NCBI GenBank assembly: GCA_035236585.1
Contig: CP141139.1
Location: forward strand, 23,576,990-23,640,989
From: Warburgia ugandensis
Lineage: Eukaryota; Streptophyta; Magnoliopsida; Canellales; Canellaceae
Reading direction: 5' to 3'
Length of the DNA: 64,000 nt
A program made the position numbers and the translations under genes. How positions within the stretch are numbered: position 1 is the first letter of the stretch; every line of letters starts with the position of its first letter. The notes under the pieces were generated by a model. That model saw nothing but the letters and a program-made list of their open reading frames with translations, did no database searches and was not told where the DNA came from. Shown here piece by piece: positions 22,598 through 34,874 of the stretch.

Positions 22598-24477
22598 TGT
22601 TGATGTTTTTCGCAAGTGCACGAGCTATTATGGTATAGCTAATGCAAGTATGGGTCGATCCCACAAGGACTTGCTTTAATGATTTTAGAGTTTTAATAAA
22701 ATTTATTTATTTAAAATGAAAAATAAATAATTAAAATTACTAGAATTGGAATCAGAATTTAAATCAATTGAACTTCTAAAATTTAATGACTTTCCAATTC
22801 TAGAATAAAGAAAATCAGACTAAATAACAAAAAAAAAAACTACTTTCCTAGCTCAATCTCTGTCAATATCTTCAAATCTAGTCTTCTAAGGGTTGATCAC
22901 CCTTCATAGATGTCTTCATCATGTCCTTGATTAGAGATCTACTGGTTGGATTTGTTAGAGTCCTCAAAATTAGAAAGATCTGGGCCAAATTGTGATTTTG
23001 AGAATTGGACGGCTCAGATTGATTTGTGCATTTTAGATCAAAGATCAGAGACATTAATTAAGTCTAGAGATGTCTTAAGAATGAAGTATAAAGTTAATTT
23101 GAAATCAAATTTGAAAGAGATGAGAAACAAGCAATTCTTGGTTGATTAAGGCTAACCCGTTCATTGGGTTAAACCTTAATTGATCTGGTTTGGAGTAGAT
23201 TGTTCCTGGATAAGAAAAAAAAAGATAAAATAGAACTAGAATAAAATGGGACACATATGTAAATAAAGAAAAAGGACAAAAATGAGATTTTAATTAAAGA
23301 CCTAAGGCTAAAAATGGAATTTGATTAAAAAACTAGTTTTTAATGAGAAATCAAAAGAGAAAACCGACAAAGAAGGCAGAGGAGAAGGGAGAAAGGGAGA
23401 GGAGAAGAGAGAGAGGAGGAAGAAGAGGAGGGAGAAAATCCGATCTAGATTTACTTCTCTTAGCCGGCTGGTGACTATATCGATGGGATTGGAGAAAAAA
23501 GATGCTGGTGCCTGGGTTTGCATGATGGAGCAAAGGGGCTTCGTTGCATGGCTTTAGGAGGTCGCCTGGACTAGTGATTGCAGGGGGAAGACAAAGATGC
23601 CATGGAGCAGAGATGAAGAAGAAAGCAAAGATGGAGCAATGGACCAAACTGGGCAGAGGAGGTGGCCGCTGGAGGAATGGGGCGTTGTCTAGCGCGATGG
23701 AGTCAAGGGCAAATGACTACCTCATGTGGAAAAGGTGTTGATCTGAGTGGAGACGACGCTTGGTTGGTGCTGGTACTGTAAAGCAATGGGTAGTACTGAG
23801 CAAGTGAGAAGAGAAAGTTAAGAGATAGGAGGGTGAGGTGTAGAGATAGGTGGGGCTCAGATTTGAGGATGGAGATGAGGGAAAGAGAGCCATGGAGAAT
23901 TTAGACTGTTGATGCTTAAAGGCAAACAAAAACAATGAATAGAAGAACATGAAACAATGAAATAAAGAGGTAAGCAAAGTAAAGAAAAATAAAAAAAAAA
24001 CAAACTCCCCCAAACTCTCATGGTGTTCCTCTTTATACAACTTTTCCCACTTTCTAATTCTTCTACCCCTCTTTCCTTATCCTCTAGTAGTTGGTTTCCT
24101 CTTAGGAACTTTCTCTTTCTTGCAAATCTCATCCATAATTTCGTCTTCTTTTTAGAATTCATCTTCTTTTAGGAACCCTTCATCCCTTGCCTTATTGATC
24201 TTCAAACTAATCTGCATCATTGAAATTAAATATGATCCATCCATGCCTCTTTTACTTGATATGCATGGTTAAAGACTAGATTAGATTCATCTAAACCATA
24301 CATTAAGCATCCACTTAGCTCAATTGATCATCTAACTGTTAATTTTGGCAATTGACGGTTGGATGATCAATTTGAGCTAAATTTTATATTTTATCCAAAA
24401 TTTACCAAATTAATGAGTTAGATGGTCTAATTAAATGCTAAATTAGGGGTCTTTTAGCCAAACTTAAAAACTTAACA
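22598..24477 (-). repeat. Left LTR (3' LTR) of element D
   Basis: 1880 bp. Aligns with the right LTR from TGTTGAT through the purine-rich block near 23360-23440 to TTAACA. The right copy has about 200 bp extra. The 78- and 98-codon frames near 23321-23647 come from purine-rich LTR sequence and carry no domain. Confidence 0.85.
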
Positions 24478-24492
24478 CACCTCCCAACCAAC
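24478..24492 (-). promoter_or_regulatory. Polypurine tract of element D
   Basis: On the minus strand GGTTGGGAGGTG directly precedes the LTR start TGTTAAG. This fixes the orientation. The equivalent tract of element F is at 42217-42230. Confidence 0.7.
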
Positions 24493-26829
24493 ATTTTGCT
24501 AGTCCTGCGCAAAACATGCAGAAAACTATTTTACAAAAACTGATACAATGTTCAACTTTCGTAGGTACTCACGATTGCATTTAGCATATGCAACAAGCCC
24601 TTGAACCCCTAATTTACCCTTAATGGACAAGATAGGCCTCATGAGGGTTTGCAGTGAATTTACCTACAAAATTCAATACTAAGTTCCCTATTTTAGCTCA
24701 AAGAATCCTCGTTCATTAGCAATTTACTAGTTTTTCACAACTTAATGAAGAGGATTTGACAATTTTACAAACCATACACATATTAAAGATATTTTATTTG
24801 AGTTATTTCTCAGAGTGCATATATGTATGTATAGCCATGTAAATCTTGACTTCTAACTAGATATGCTTAAATTTCATTGGAAATGTCTTGACCTCAAATC
24901 CTCTCACGTATATGCTCAGAATTGAAACTTTCAGATAAGGGGTTTAAACATATTTCTCTTATTATGTGACCGAATCTAAAGAGCAAATGGTTCACATAAT
25001 TCTTTTGAATGCTCATGAGACAAAGGCAAATGCTCCATAAGAGTGGATGTTATCACCAAGAATATTAGGGTTCTTTTACCTTAATTCCTTCTTTTTATCT
25101 TCTCTTTAAGGCTATGTCCACCTAAGATCAATAGGCCTTTAACTAGGACGAAATGTAAGCTTAGGACAAATTAAGAAAAGAAGAGTATAAGGAGTTTTAA
25201 AGGTTCAAAACTAAGCAAAGGTCTTTTGGGTTTTACTTGAAGTGAATTTCTCTTTCAGATTTTGGTCTTTCTTTTTCATTCTTTTCAAATTTTTGTTTTT
25301 TTTACACTTTTGTTTTTTTCTTCTTTAGAAGAAAGACAACTACTCTTTTTCTCACTTCTTTGACTTTTGTCCTATTTCTGAACTTTTTCAACTCCACTCA
25401 TTTTGACAATGGGTGGTGGTTATTTATTTTACTGGGTTATTTTAGGTTAAGGTAAATAGGGTTAAGAAAGAAAAGGCTTACTAATAGGCTCAAAAGGGGC
25501 TAAGTAGTGGTATAATATATTGCGTAGACTTTATGTCTCTGGGCTGAGCAAGGATAGCCTATATCATTTCCTAGGTTTTCTAAAGCCTATCAGATTCAAT
25601 TCTGAAATTAAAGCTATTACTCCTATTTATTCTTGATGCTTAACCAAAACAATAATAATAGGATCACACAATGTTGTGTACACTGAAGGATTTATGGAAT
25701 TACTTATAACTCTCTAAAAGAAGATAGTCTCAAAATCTCACTAGGTTATAGGTCTCCATTGATTTTCTCAGTGTCTCTAAGTCATACCTCTATATTAGTC
25801 TTGATTATGTGTTGTGTGGAAATGGTTTCCGAGAGTTAAATTTCATAAAATGCTTCAACACATGAATGATATGCAAAATTAATCATATGCATTCCCATTA
25901 AGAGGTGAAGACAATAGAGTTACTAAATTTTGAACATCCAGTTCTCATCATAGTAAGGGAACTCTACAATAAAACTTTTTTTTTCAAATTTTTTATTATA
26001 GAAAACTCAAGTAAATTCAAAACCTCTATGTGAACCTCCACCCCCCAACCTAAATGAAACATTTTCCCCAATATTTGAAAACATAGGATTTTATATGGAA
26101 GTTGAGTAATGTAGACTCTAAACTCTTGGGTTGCCTCCTAGTAAGCACTAAGTTTAACGTCTTCAGTTAGACATGACCTAACCTAACTTTCTAAACCTAG
26201 AGCTAACTGGGTTAGCTTATTTGTCCTAATCCTAACCATAAGATGAAATGATGAGATTTCTCACGTCACTTCAGAATTTCGAGGTTGTCTATATATTGCC
26301 TCCGCCCTGAAATTTTAGGTGGTGATATGATTGCTCCACCTCAAAAATTGAGGTGAGGGTAACACAATGATTGCATGAACTACCATGTATTTCCTTAGAC
26401 CATATGGTGACAAATAGTCCTTGTCTTGACCAAATTGAGGGATAATAATGACCATTCTATTAACTTTATCTTTTTTCTCCTTGTCCCTATCATTGTCCTG
26501 AACTAGGGTAATAACCTAACTCTGTCATTCTCTAATAGGTTGTTCTTGTATTACTAGAGGCGGGGACAAGGTTTGGCTTAAACCCTAGTTATCTTCTGAT
26601 ATGTACCCTAGAGTAGGTTGATGCATATCAACAGACTTTGCTTCTTCCTATTTAATAAGCACAGGTACGGTATTAATTGGGCCTATATTACCATATGATG
26701 TTTCTTCAAATAAGGCTACTAGATCCCAATTAGGTACATCTTCTACATTGAAAAGCGTAATTTGAATTTCATGCTTTATAAAATGATCTACTCTAGCTTA
26801 CCATCAAGAAGTGTCCATCATAAGCACAT
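24493..26829 (-). other. 3' untranslated region of element D, shared with element F
   Basis: No gene recognised. 24480 to about 26160 resembles 42217 to about 43940 of element F in many blocks, such as GATTGCATTTAGCATATGC and GGGTTGC.TCCTAGT. The homology stops where F's integrase begins, as expected if pol was lost from D. Confidence 0.6.
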
Positions 26830-27560
26830 TATCGAACAACTCATGCACCTCCTCAATAGATGTGTCTTCATCAAAGTCATAAAAATAGGTGGGACACGCA
26901 TCCAGAGGATTGGGGTTGGATTTTTCTAAATCCTTATTCTCTCCATCAATGGAAGTCTCTTCATTATACTCATAAGAAGTAGGACATGGCTCGAGTAGAT
27001 CTAAGTTGGAGGTTTCTAAGGATGGTTGTAGACTTTATGGCTCATAAGGATCGTAGGAAATTTCCATCCTAGTGTCAAGAATAAATGGCTCTTCTTTATC
27101 CCTAATTTGTTTTAGTGTCTCCTCAAATTCCTCCCTCTCTTGCTTAATTTCCCCAATGAAATCCTCCATCATTTGTTTTAATTCTGTATTCTTAGCAGCC
27201 ATGCCTTGTTCTATTATTTCACAAATATGCTGCTTATTTTCTTCTAATAGTGGTTCTTCATCCCATAGAGGAAATGATTCATAGGGTTGGTATTTCTGTG
27301 GCATTGGGGTATTGAAAAAGGACTGAGTAGGTTGAACACATGTTGGTTGACCCTGATATTCTGAATAATTATGGTAGTGTTGACCAGGGTGAGACCATTG
27401 TGGTTCTTCCTGATATTGGTAATCTTGAGACCATGGTTGTTCATGATGCCTAGCCTATCCATTATAGTCTTGATAATTTATCTCAGAATAAAAATTACAA
27501 GGGTATGTGAATGCATTAGGTGCATCCATTGGATATACAACGTTGAGTTTTTTACTTTTT
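26830..27560 (-). pseudogene. Gag-like acidic protein fragment of element D
   Basis: Read on the minus strand, a frame runs from about 27540 with two visible stops. The Tyr/Gln/Asn-rich start includes DYQYQEEPQWSHPGQHYHNY. Then comes an open 89-codon part (27035-27304, from MPQKYQPYE) that holds a charged, probably coiled-coil segment (EEREEFEETLKQI type). After a TAA it continues in the same frame as an acidic tail with repeated ACPTYFYDFDEDTS / PCPTSYEYNEETS motifs. Tat/Athila-like gag C-termini are similarly low in complexity, but I do not recognise a zinc knuckle. It could be gag or an extra element protein. Confidence 0.5.
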
Positions 27561-28682
27561 AAGAGGAAAAACTAACCTACATGATGCAACCTAATTTCCT
27601 AGAATGATGCAAAAATAAAGGGCACAATATAATCCTTGAGGCTAATAAGCAGTAATATTTTGACATTCATCAAATTTTGTGGAGACAATGCTTTTAAATT
27701 AGCCTAATCTAGGGCTCATCCTCTCCTTTAGATTTGACTATTGCTTACCAGTTAGGTTCTGTGCAAGGTGGTTAATACAACCCTCATGTAAGGAGGCTTT
27801 TAGGCCTCAAAAAATGTCAAGAGGAAGTGAGAGAAGAGCAAGGCTCTATTAGATAACCCCCAATAACCATAGTGCTTAAAAGCCACTAGATTGATAATAA
27901 ATCACGTCTTAATATAAGGGTTCTATGAGCATGTGATGGCCCTATATGTCTCTTCTGATTGATTTTAATTTGATTTAAAGGGTAGGTTAGTACGCTTGAG
28001 ATGATTATCCTTGGTCGGCCAGGGAGTAGTGATGAAATACACCCTCGATCTTGTGGGAGTAGGGTACCCTTACTAATTAAATTCCACACTCCATGGCAGT
28101 TCAATCAGCATATATATTACCTTAAAGCCTTAAACGTGCCCTATGAATACAATTAAATTAGTAAACTAATGCAAAACCCTAAAAATGCAACAAGTATAAA
28201 AGATGCTTTCTTTATAAGTTATACTACCAAACAATACAAATTTGCTCTAAATGAAAATCCTAATCTACAAAATAAATGAGTGAGAAAACTTACAATGAGG
28301 TTTCTGATGAAGATCAAGTATGGGCCACCTTACCCCACACTTGCCTTGTATTATACAACCCCTTAAATTAAAATGAAAATTGTAATTTACAAGGATCCTC
28401 ACTACAATATTCACTCAAAAGAAAAAAATAAAGTCTATTATAGGAAAGTAGAAAAAATTCCATTTTGGTGAAGATCCACTTGCCAATTTCCTAAAAAAAA
28501 TTAGAAATAAGTACCAAATTCAAGAAATAAGGTGGTTATGGCCTAAAAGGAAATTTGAAAAATACACCTAAAATTGCCTATAATGCTAAAATTGTAATTC
28601 CTAAAAAAATTTAATTTTTTTTGGAATTTTTTGCTTATTTGTTTGGATTTTTAATTAAATTTTATGAAAACTCCTTTGCAAG
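27561..28682 (-). other. 5' leader of element D
   Basis: About 1.1 kb between the gag-like fragment and the primer site. AT-rich with no supported gene. Frames here (for example 27886-28104 minus) show no motif. Confidence 0.5.
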
Positions 28683-28700
28683 TCCTCCACAATGGTGCCA
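28683..28700 (-). promoter_or_regulatory. Primer-binding site of element D
   Basis: On the minus strand TGGCACCATTGTGGAGGA follows the LTR end. It resembles TGGCGCCGTTGCCGGGGA, the Asp-tRNA complement used by plant Tat/Athila elements, with several mutations. Confidence 0.65.
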
Positions 28701-30039
28701 AAAACTTGTTGATATTTTTCACAAGTGCACGGGCTATTGTAGTATAGCTAATGCAAGTACAGGTCGATCCCTCAGGGACTTACTTTAATGATTTTGGAGT
28801 TTTAATAAAATTTACTTATCTAAAATTAAAAAGAAATAATTAAAATTACTTGAATTGGAATCATAATTCAGATCAATTTACCTTCTAAAATTTACAAACT
28901 TTCTAGTTCCAAAATAAAGAAAATTAGACTAAATAACCAAAAGAAAAAAAACAAACTACTTCCCTGTCTTAATCTCACTCAATATCTTCAAATCTGGTCT
29001 TCTAAGGGTTGATCAACCTTCATAGATGTCTTCATCATGTCCTTGATTAGAGATCTACTGTTTGGATTTGTTAGATTCCTCAAAATTAGAAAGATCTCTG
29101 CTAAATTGTAATTTTGAGAATTGGACAGCTCAAATTGATTTTTGGATTTCAGATTTCAGATTAGAGATGTTAATTAAGTCTAAAGGTGTCCTAAGAATGA
29201 AACTATAAAGTTAATTTAAAATCAGATGAGAAACAAGCAATTCTTGGTTGATTAAGGCTAATCGATTAATTGGGTTAAACCCTAATTGATCTGGTTTGGT
29301 TTAGATTGTTCCTGGATAAGAAAAAGACAAATAAAATAGAAGTGGAATAAAATGAGAAACATATGTAAATAAAGCAAATGGACAGAAATGAGATTTTAAC
29401 TAAAGACCTAAGGGTAAAAACAAAATTTGATTTAAAAACTGGTTTTTAATGTGAAATCAAAAGAGAAACCTGACGAATAAGTTGGAGGAGATGGGGGAAA
29501 GGGAGAGGAGAAGAGAAAGAGGAGGAAGAAGAGGAGGGGAAAAAATTTGATCTGGGTTTTCTTCTCCTAGCCGGCCAGTGACTATACTAGTGGGATTGGA
29601 GAAAAAGATGCTGGTACCTGGGTTTGCATGATGGAACAGAGGGGCTTCATCATACGACTTCTGGAGGTCACTTGGACTAATGATTGTTGGGTGGAAGACA
29701 AAGATGTTGTGGAGCGGTGATGAAGAAGAAAGGAAAGATGGAGTGGTGGACCAAACTGGGCAAAGGAGGTGACCTCTAGAGGAATGGGACGTTGCACACT
29801 CTAGGGGTCATCTGGCATGATGGAGGGAAGGGCAAATGATGACCTCATGTGGGAAAGGTGCTAGTCTGAGTGGAGATGACGTCTAGGCTTCTGGATGTCA
29901 AGGATGGGGATGGCGTGGAGCAGAGAAGGAGATGATGCCTGGCTGGTGCTGGTGCTGGTGCTAGAAAGCAATAGGGAAATTGGGGTATCTTTTGGTCTGG
30001 TGTGTGGAAGAAATCTGGGTGTCGTCCACGACCATGCTG

Positions 30040-33000
30040 TGTAACACCCCTAACTTTTGTAAGGAGATTGAATAAATAATGAAATTAAGAATTTAAAGAA
30101 AAATTAGGCTGGAATATTAGGGTTACTAAGACTGACTTCTCATAGAAATAGAATCAAGATATAAGACATGTATAATTGAAAACATACTCAACGAACCCTT
30201 CAGAATGATTGTAAGCACGTCAAATTCTGAGTCGGATGAAAAATCCTCAATTTTCTCTATTTTTAAGAATAAAAGAGTAAAATGTTAATTTTTCAAATAA
30301 CCGAGACCTAAGAAATACGAATCCAACACCACTAAGTATGCTCAATTCTGAGTCCGGGAGAATAAAATAAAATTTTCTCCATAAAAAGGCAAAATAGTCT
30401 TTTCACACCTCCGTGGAGCCCACAAGGAGCACACAAAGGGATCCAATGGCCAAAAAGCAAGTCATTATGAGTCAAATCACTACCAGCTGCTAGTGAAGAA
30501 AGAGATGGTAGTGGGAATCGAAAGACAATTTAATAATCAAAAGAAATAAAAATGATAATTACAAGTAATCATGAAAAATTCCAAAAATCCTTATACATAG
30601 CTCATAAAATTCCCAAAAATTCTCTTAATGTTCTTCACAAGGTCCCTTAGAATGCCCCAAAATCCCAACTCTAAAATCCTCCCCAATCTCCATTGCTCTT
30701 TCTTTCTTTCTCTCTTTCTTTCTAATTCTCTATGGGCGTGTCCCCTGACGCACCAGGGCAAACGACCGCATGTCTGCATTCGGTGCGTCCAGGGATGCAT
30801 CGCCCCTATGAACTAGGGTTTCCCCCCAAGAAACCCTAATCCAATTAGCCATCCAATTCCACTTTTTGAGAATCTAACCTCCACTGGTGGATCTATTTGG
30901 AATGAGGAGATCTAGAAAACCCCTAAGATTTCATGATGATACAACAGCTAGATCTCTGGAAAAATCAAAATGAAAGTCAAGCATGGTACTCATTCCATAT
31001 CTGGAAAGTTCTATGCATTTTCTTAGCCAATCTGGTAGTTAAACGGTGATCTTGCACCATAGAATGTCATCAGCACAGGGTGATCTTCAAAAGCGCCATA
31101 GTCTCAGACCTTCTCCAGCAACGGAACCAGAGAAATCAAGGACTGAAGGTATTGTTGGGGTCAGGGCTCTTATCTCTTTCTTCAATGAAATATCTCCCTC
31201 CTCCTGTGAAATTCCTTCATCGGACCGGCACAGGTAGGCCCCCTTCATTCTCTACTTTCAATTATGGCATGTCCTTGGTGTTTTCTGACACCCAAGGGAT
31301 CTGCCCCGCCGTTGATCCATCAAAGACGATGGATTTGGCAACAGGGTTGAGATCCACCATCTTGGCCATCTCAGATGAAATCTCTAAGCTGTTGGATGGA
31401 TTCCTAGGGCTCAAAACCCCAGGAGATGAAATCTGGGCCACTGAAAGTCAAGGATCGAGGAGATCCAGCCAAGGGTGATCCCACAGTCCAGATTTGGACT
31501 GTCTCACCCATAGCCACCTCCATCGACTACCTGAAATAGGGTGTAACAGGCATGGGCTGTTGGTCTTCCCCGCACCTATAAGCCCATATTTGATCTGGGC
31601 CGTCTAGTTTTGAAATGAAAACTCATTTCTTCAATTAAGAGCTCAATATAGCTCTGATTTTAGATTTGAAAGCTTTTGTAGATTCCTTATCACTTGTTTA
31701 AGGTACTGAACTCATGAAATGTATGTTTAAAATTGTATTAATTGGTTATAATTACAAAAATCCATAGTAACAATATTGGATCGTGATCAAGATGATCTCA
31801 AAATTGAGATCTAAACTGATGGATGGGTTCATGAGGTCCCAAAACCTTAAGGACCATGATCACAATAAAATTTCTGGGCTTCTAGATCAAGTAATTAAAC
31901 ACAACAGTAAGATCAAATTTCAGCCCTTAAAATAGGCTGAAATCTTAAAATCCCAATTCTGATCTCAATTTAACTCCAAATTGATATTGGAAAGTTGGGT
32001 TGGATTCCTCTTGATGAGGAAAACCTATTGAACTAATAAAAGCATAATTTTAATTCATTAAATGTTCTAAATTTAAGTAGATAAGTGTACTAACATCCTT
32101 GATCTACAAGATTTGGAATGATCAAACCATTCAAACCATGTTGGATGATGATATAATAATATACTAACTTAAATAAATGGGGTAATTGAACTAGCAGATC
32201 TTAAGAGATGTAGCCTTAAAAGTTAGTAAAATCCATAAAAATGAATGGTAATCTCCTTGATCAAGTTGATGAAGGAGAATTGGATAGTGTGGTTGTATTT
32301 AGATGATGATATGAAGTTAATATCATATGGATTTATGGACTGGATGATGATGATTTGGGATAGATTAAGATCTATGCCCTTAAATTGGATAAGATGACCT
32401 AAGATCTTCTTAATATAACCCGATCAAGAAAGATCAGATCATTTGATGATATGCATCAATGATTTAATAATGAAATCACATCAAGAAAATGTATTAGATC
32501 TAAAGGAAAATGAAAAGATCAAGATCTAAACCCTAAAATAGATGAAAGATGAATAATGACCATTGGATCATGATGAATAGTTATGGCATGTTAGATTTTC
32601 ATTTGAATTATAGAATGTCTTTTATTGCTTAGTAGATTTAATTGTAGATTTATTTATTTATGCTTTAATGCTTATGTTATGAAAATTACATTGAAATTGT
32701 AATTAAATAAAATTAGAGTTGAAGAACATTTACATGTAATGAATGACATGGACTTAATGATAGTAAGGGCTATAGTTAGTAGGATAATATAAGGAATATT
32801 ATTTCCTTGGCCCAAATTAGGAGAATAATGAAACTCCATGAATGACATCTTAATGTTCATGGACTTAATTAAAATCAATTAGAAAGAGTACTTAGGGTTG
32901 AAATGCTCATAGGAACCTTATGAAAGGTTGAGCTACGGTCACCCTAGTGAATGCTGAACATGGTGGTCAAGGGCCTCTACCTTCCATTGACATTTGTAAG

Positions 33001-34874
33001 GTCTAAATGCTTCCTTACAAGAGGATTGAAGTAACCATTTTGTATTCTAGCCATTCAACTAGTAAGCCTTAGCCAATTTGACATAAGAGAAGTTGTCTAG
33101 ACTTAGGATGGAAAAGTTATCCTCAACTAGTAAAACATTAACTAGTTGAGTAATAATAATAAGAACATAAAAGGTTAGTAAATTATCTAATCTTAATAAA
33201 AATTGTAAATAAGATAAGGAAGATCAAATAAGATCCAAGAGAGATCTTGAAAGATCACAAACAAAAAGAAAAGAAACATAATGTAGATTGTAGTATGATT
33301 TTACTTATAGTGTAGATTGTGAACTTAGAAGGTTTTAAACCTTGATGCATGTAGAAGGAATACTTGTATAAAGGAATAACTTTATACGTATGGTATAACA
33401 AATGTATGAATCAAGATCATGATGGACAATTTGGAGTGAATACCACTTGAGATGTATAAATCAAGACCATGATACCACTTTGAGGTAGGTGGATATACAA
33501 GAATGTATTAAGGATTCATGTGTATGCATACATCATCTTTTGTCTGGAATTATAGACCTTCGTGATATAAGTATACTTGGTACCTTAGCATAATAATGAT
33601 CTATTCACATGATCCAACTAATGATCCGACCCCATGATCCAATTCAAATGATCCAATCTAATAATCTAATCAAATGAGGTGAAAGTAATGAGATGTGTAG
33701 ACTAAGGAAACCCCAAGAATAAGGCATAGAGAATATTCCAGCTTTAGTTAAATAGATACATCATCTAATATGTACAATGTATTTTACATACAAGCAGGGT
33801 GGCTTGTGATTTGGTTTTACGTAGTCCTAGGATTGGGGATGCTATGCTAAGAAAGTTATGAGGGTTTGACCACCCACTTCCTGAAACTTATATGATGGAT
33901 ATCATGCCCAAAGACAGGCTAAATGTCAGGTGGGGCAATCATGGGATGGCTACCACTGTGATAGCCAGGGTTCCTCCCAATGCAAACCTAGATTTTGTTA
34001 TTCCATAGTTGGTATCAGTGGATTATCATGCAGTTATCCGGGTGCTGTATGGATTGAGATTGCAGTATAGTAGTCCTAATGTATTTTGCATTATGATGCA
34101 CATATGATAGGCATAGTGAAATGCCATGGCATGATGAGATGCCACTACATGAGTTCTTGGAAAGAAAATCCTCGTATGAGAATTGGCTAAATATTGATCT
34201 CCTAAGTGGAAGTATAGCCAAGGGAAGGAATAAGTTTTGAGCAATATTTACTATTTTAACTAATTTATCATATACTACATAAATAATGTATATACTCTAT
34301 GTTGAGATAACTCATGAGTAGATAACCATGATGGAATAATGACTGAGGTATGTATTCTTATATTGGTGAAGTAGTATATTTTTGTATCTCCTACCAAGCT
34401 TAGCTTGTTGAGATATTGTAAATGTTTCAATGTTTACAATATCTTAGATACAGAGAAGGAGAAGTAAGAGCTCAAGACTTAAGAAGATTTGGAAGAATAA
34501 TCAATCAAGGTATATCCCTTGAAGACATGTATTTTTATTTTGAGAGCATAGTATTTTATTGAGAGTTTTTAATGTATGGTGAGGTTTGAAATTTGGATTA
34601 TGTAATTTGGACAAGTATTGTAATGATACCGGGCTGTACTATGAACCATTGGATGGATTTTGGAATTTAATAAAAATACATTCCTTCAATGAAATTTTAT
34701 CTTATACAAAAATTCTACTTATGTTATGTATAAAGTGATGAATTGAGTTTTTCAAAACAAGTTTTAAAGAAAAGAATTTTTGCTATTTTGTTTTGCAATT
34801 TTTTTTTTTACTAAGGGTGCTCTGCCTTTGAAAAATGTATTACAAAATATGTTACAAAAACCCGAGTTGTTACA
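30040..34874 (+). mobile_element. 4.8 kb solo LTR, Del/Tekay-like family T1
   Basis: Starts TGTAACACCCCTAACTTTTG and ends CCCGAGTTGTTACA. The flanks are TGCTG (30035-30039) and TGTTG (34875-34879), a 5-bp duplication with one change. Joining the flanks restores the LTR of D. The same LTR family recurs at 50070 (+), 52400-53077 (-) and 56400-56691 (-), which confirms both ends. At 4835 bp it is very long for an LTR. No coding sequence is supported; a GC-rich patch lies at about 30730-30805. Confidence 0.9.
34411..34444 (+). promoter_or_regulatory. LTR stem-loop, best copy
   Basis: AGATATTGTAAA (34411-34422) pairs perfectly with TTTACAATATCT (34433-34444) around a 10-base loop. It lies 430 bp before the LTR end. 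Counterparts at the same relative place in other LTRs keep the pairing. Confidence 0.65.

Noticed and set aside
23308-23741. Charged or Ser/Leu-rich frames on both strands in D's left LTR
   Set aside because: They come from purine-rich LTR DNA; the matching right LTR is broken at different places and shows no conserved frame.
31046-31478. Overlapping 63- and 132-codon + strand frames in the T1 solo LTR
   Set aside because: No domain, and the related LTR at 50070 does not preserve the frame (its GC-rich patch near 51280 gives an unrelated translation).
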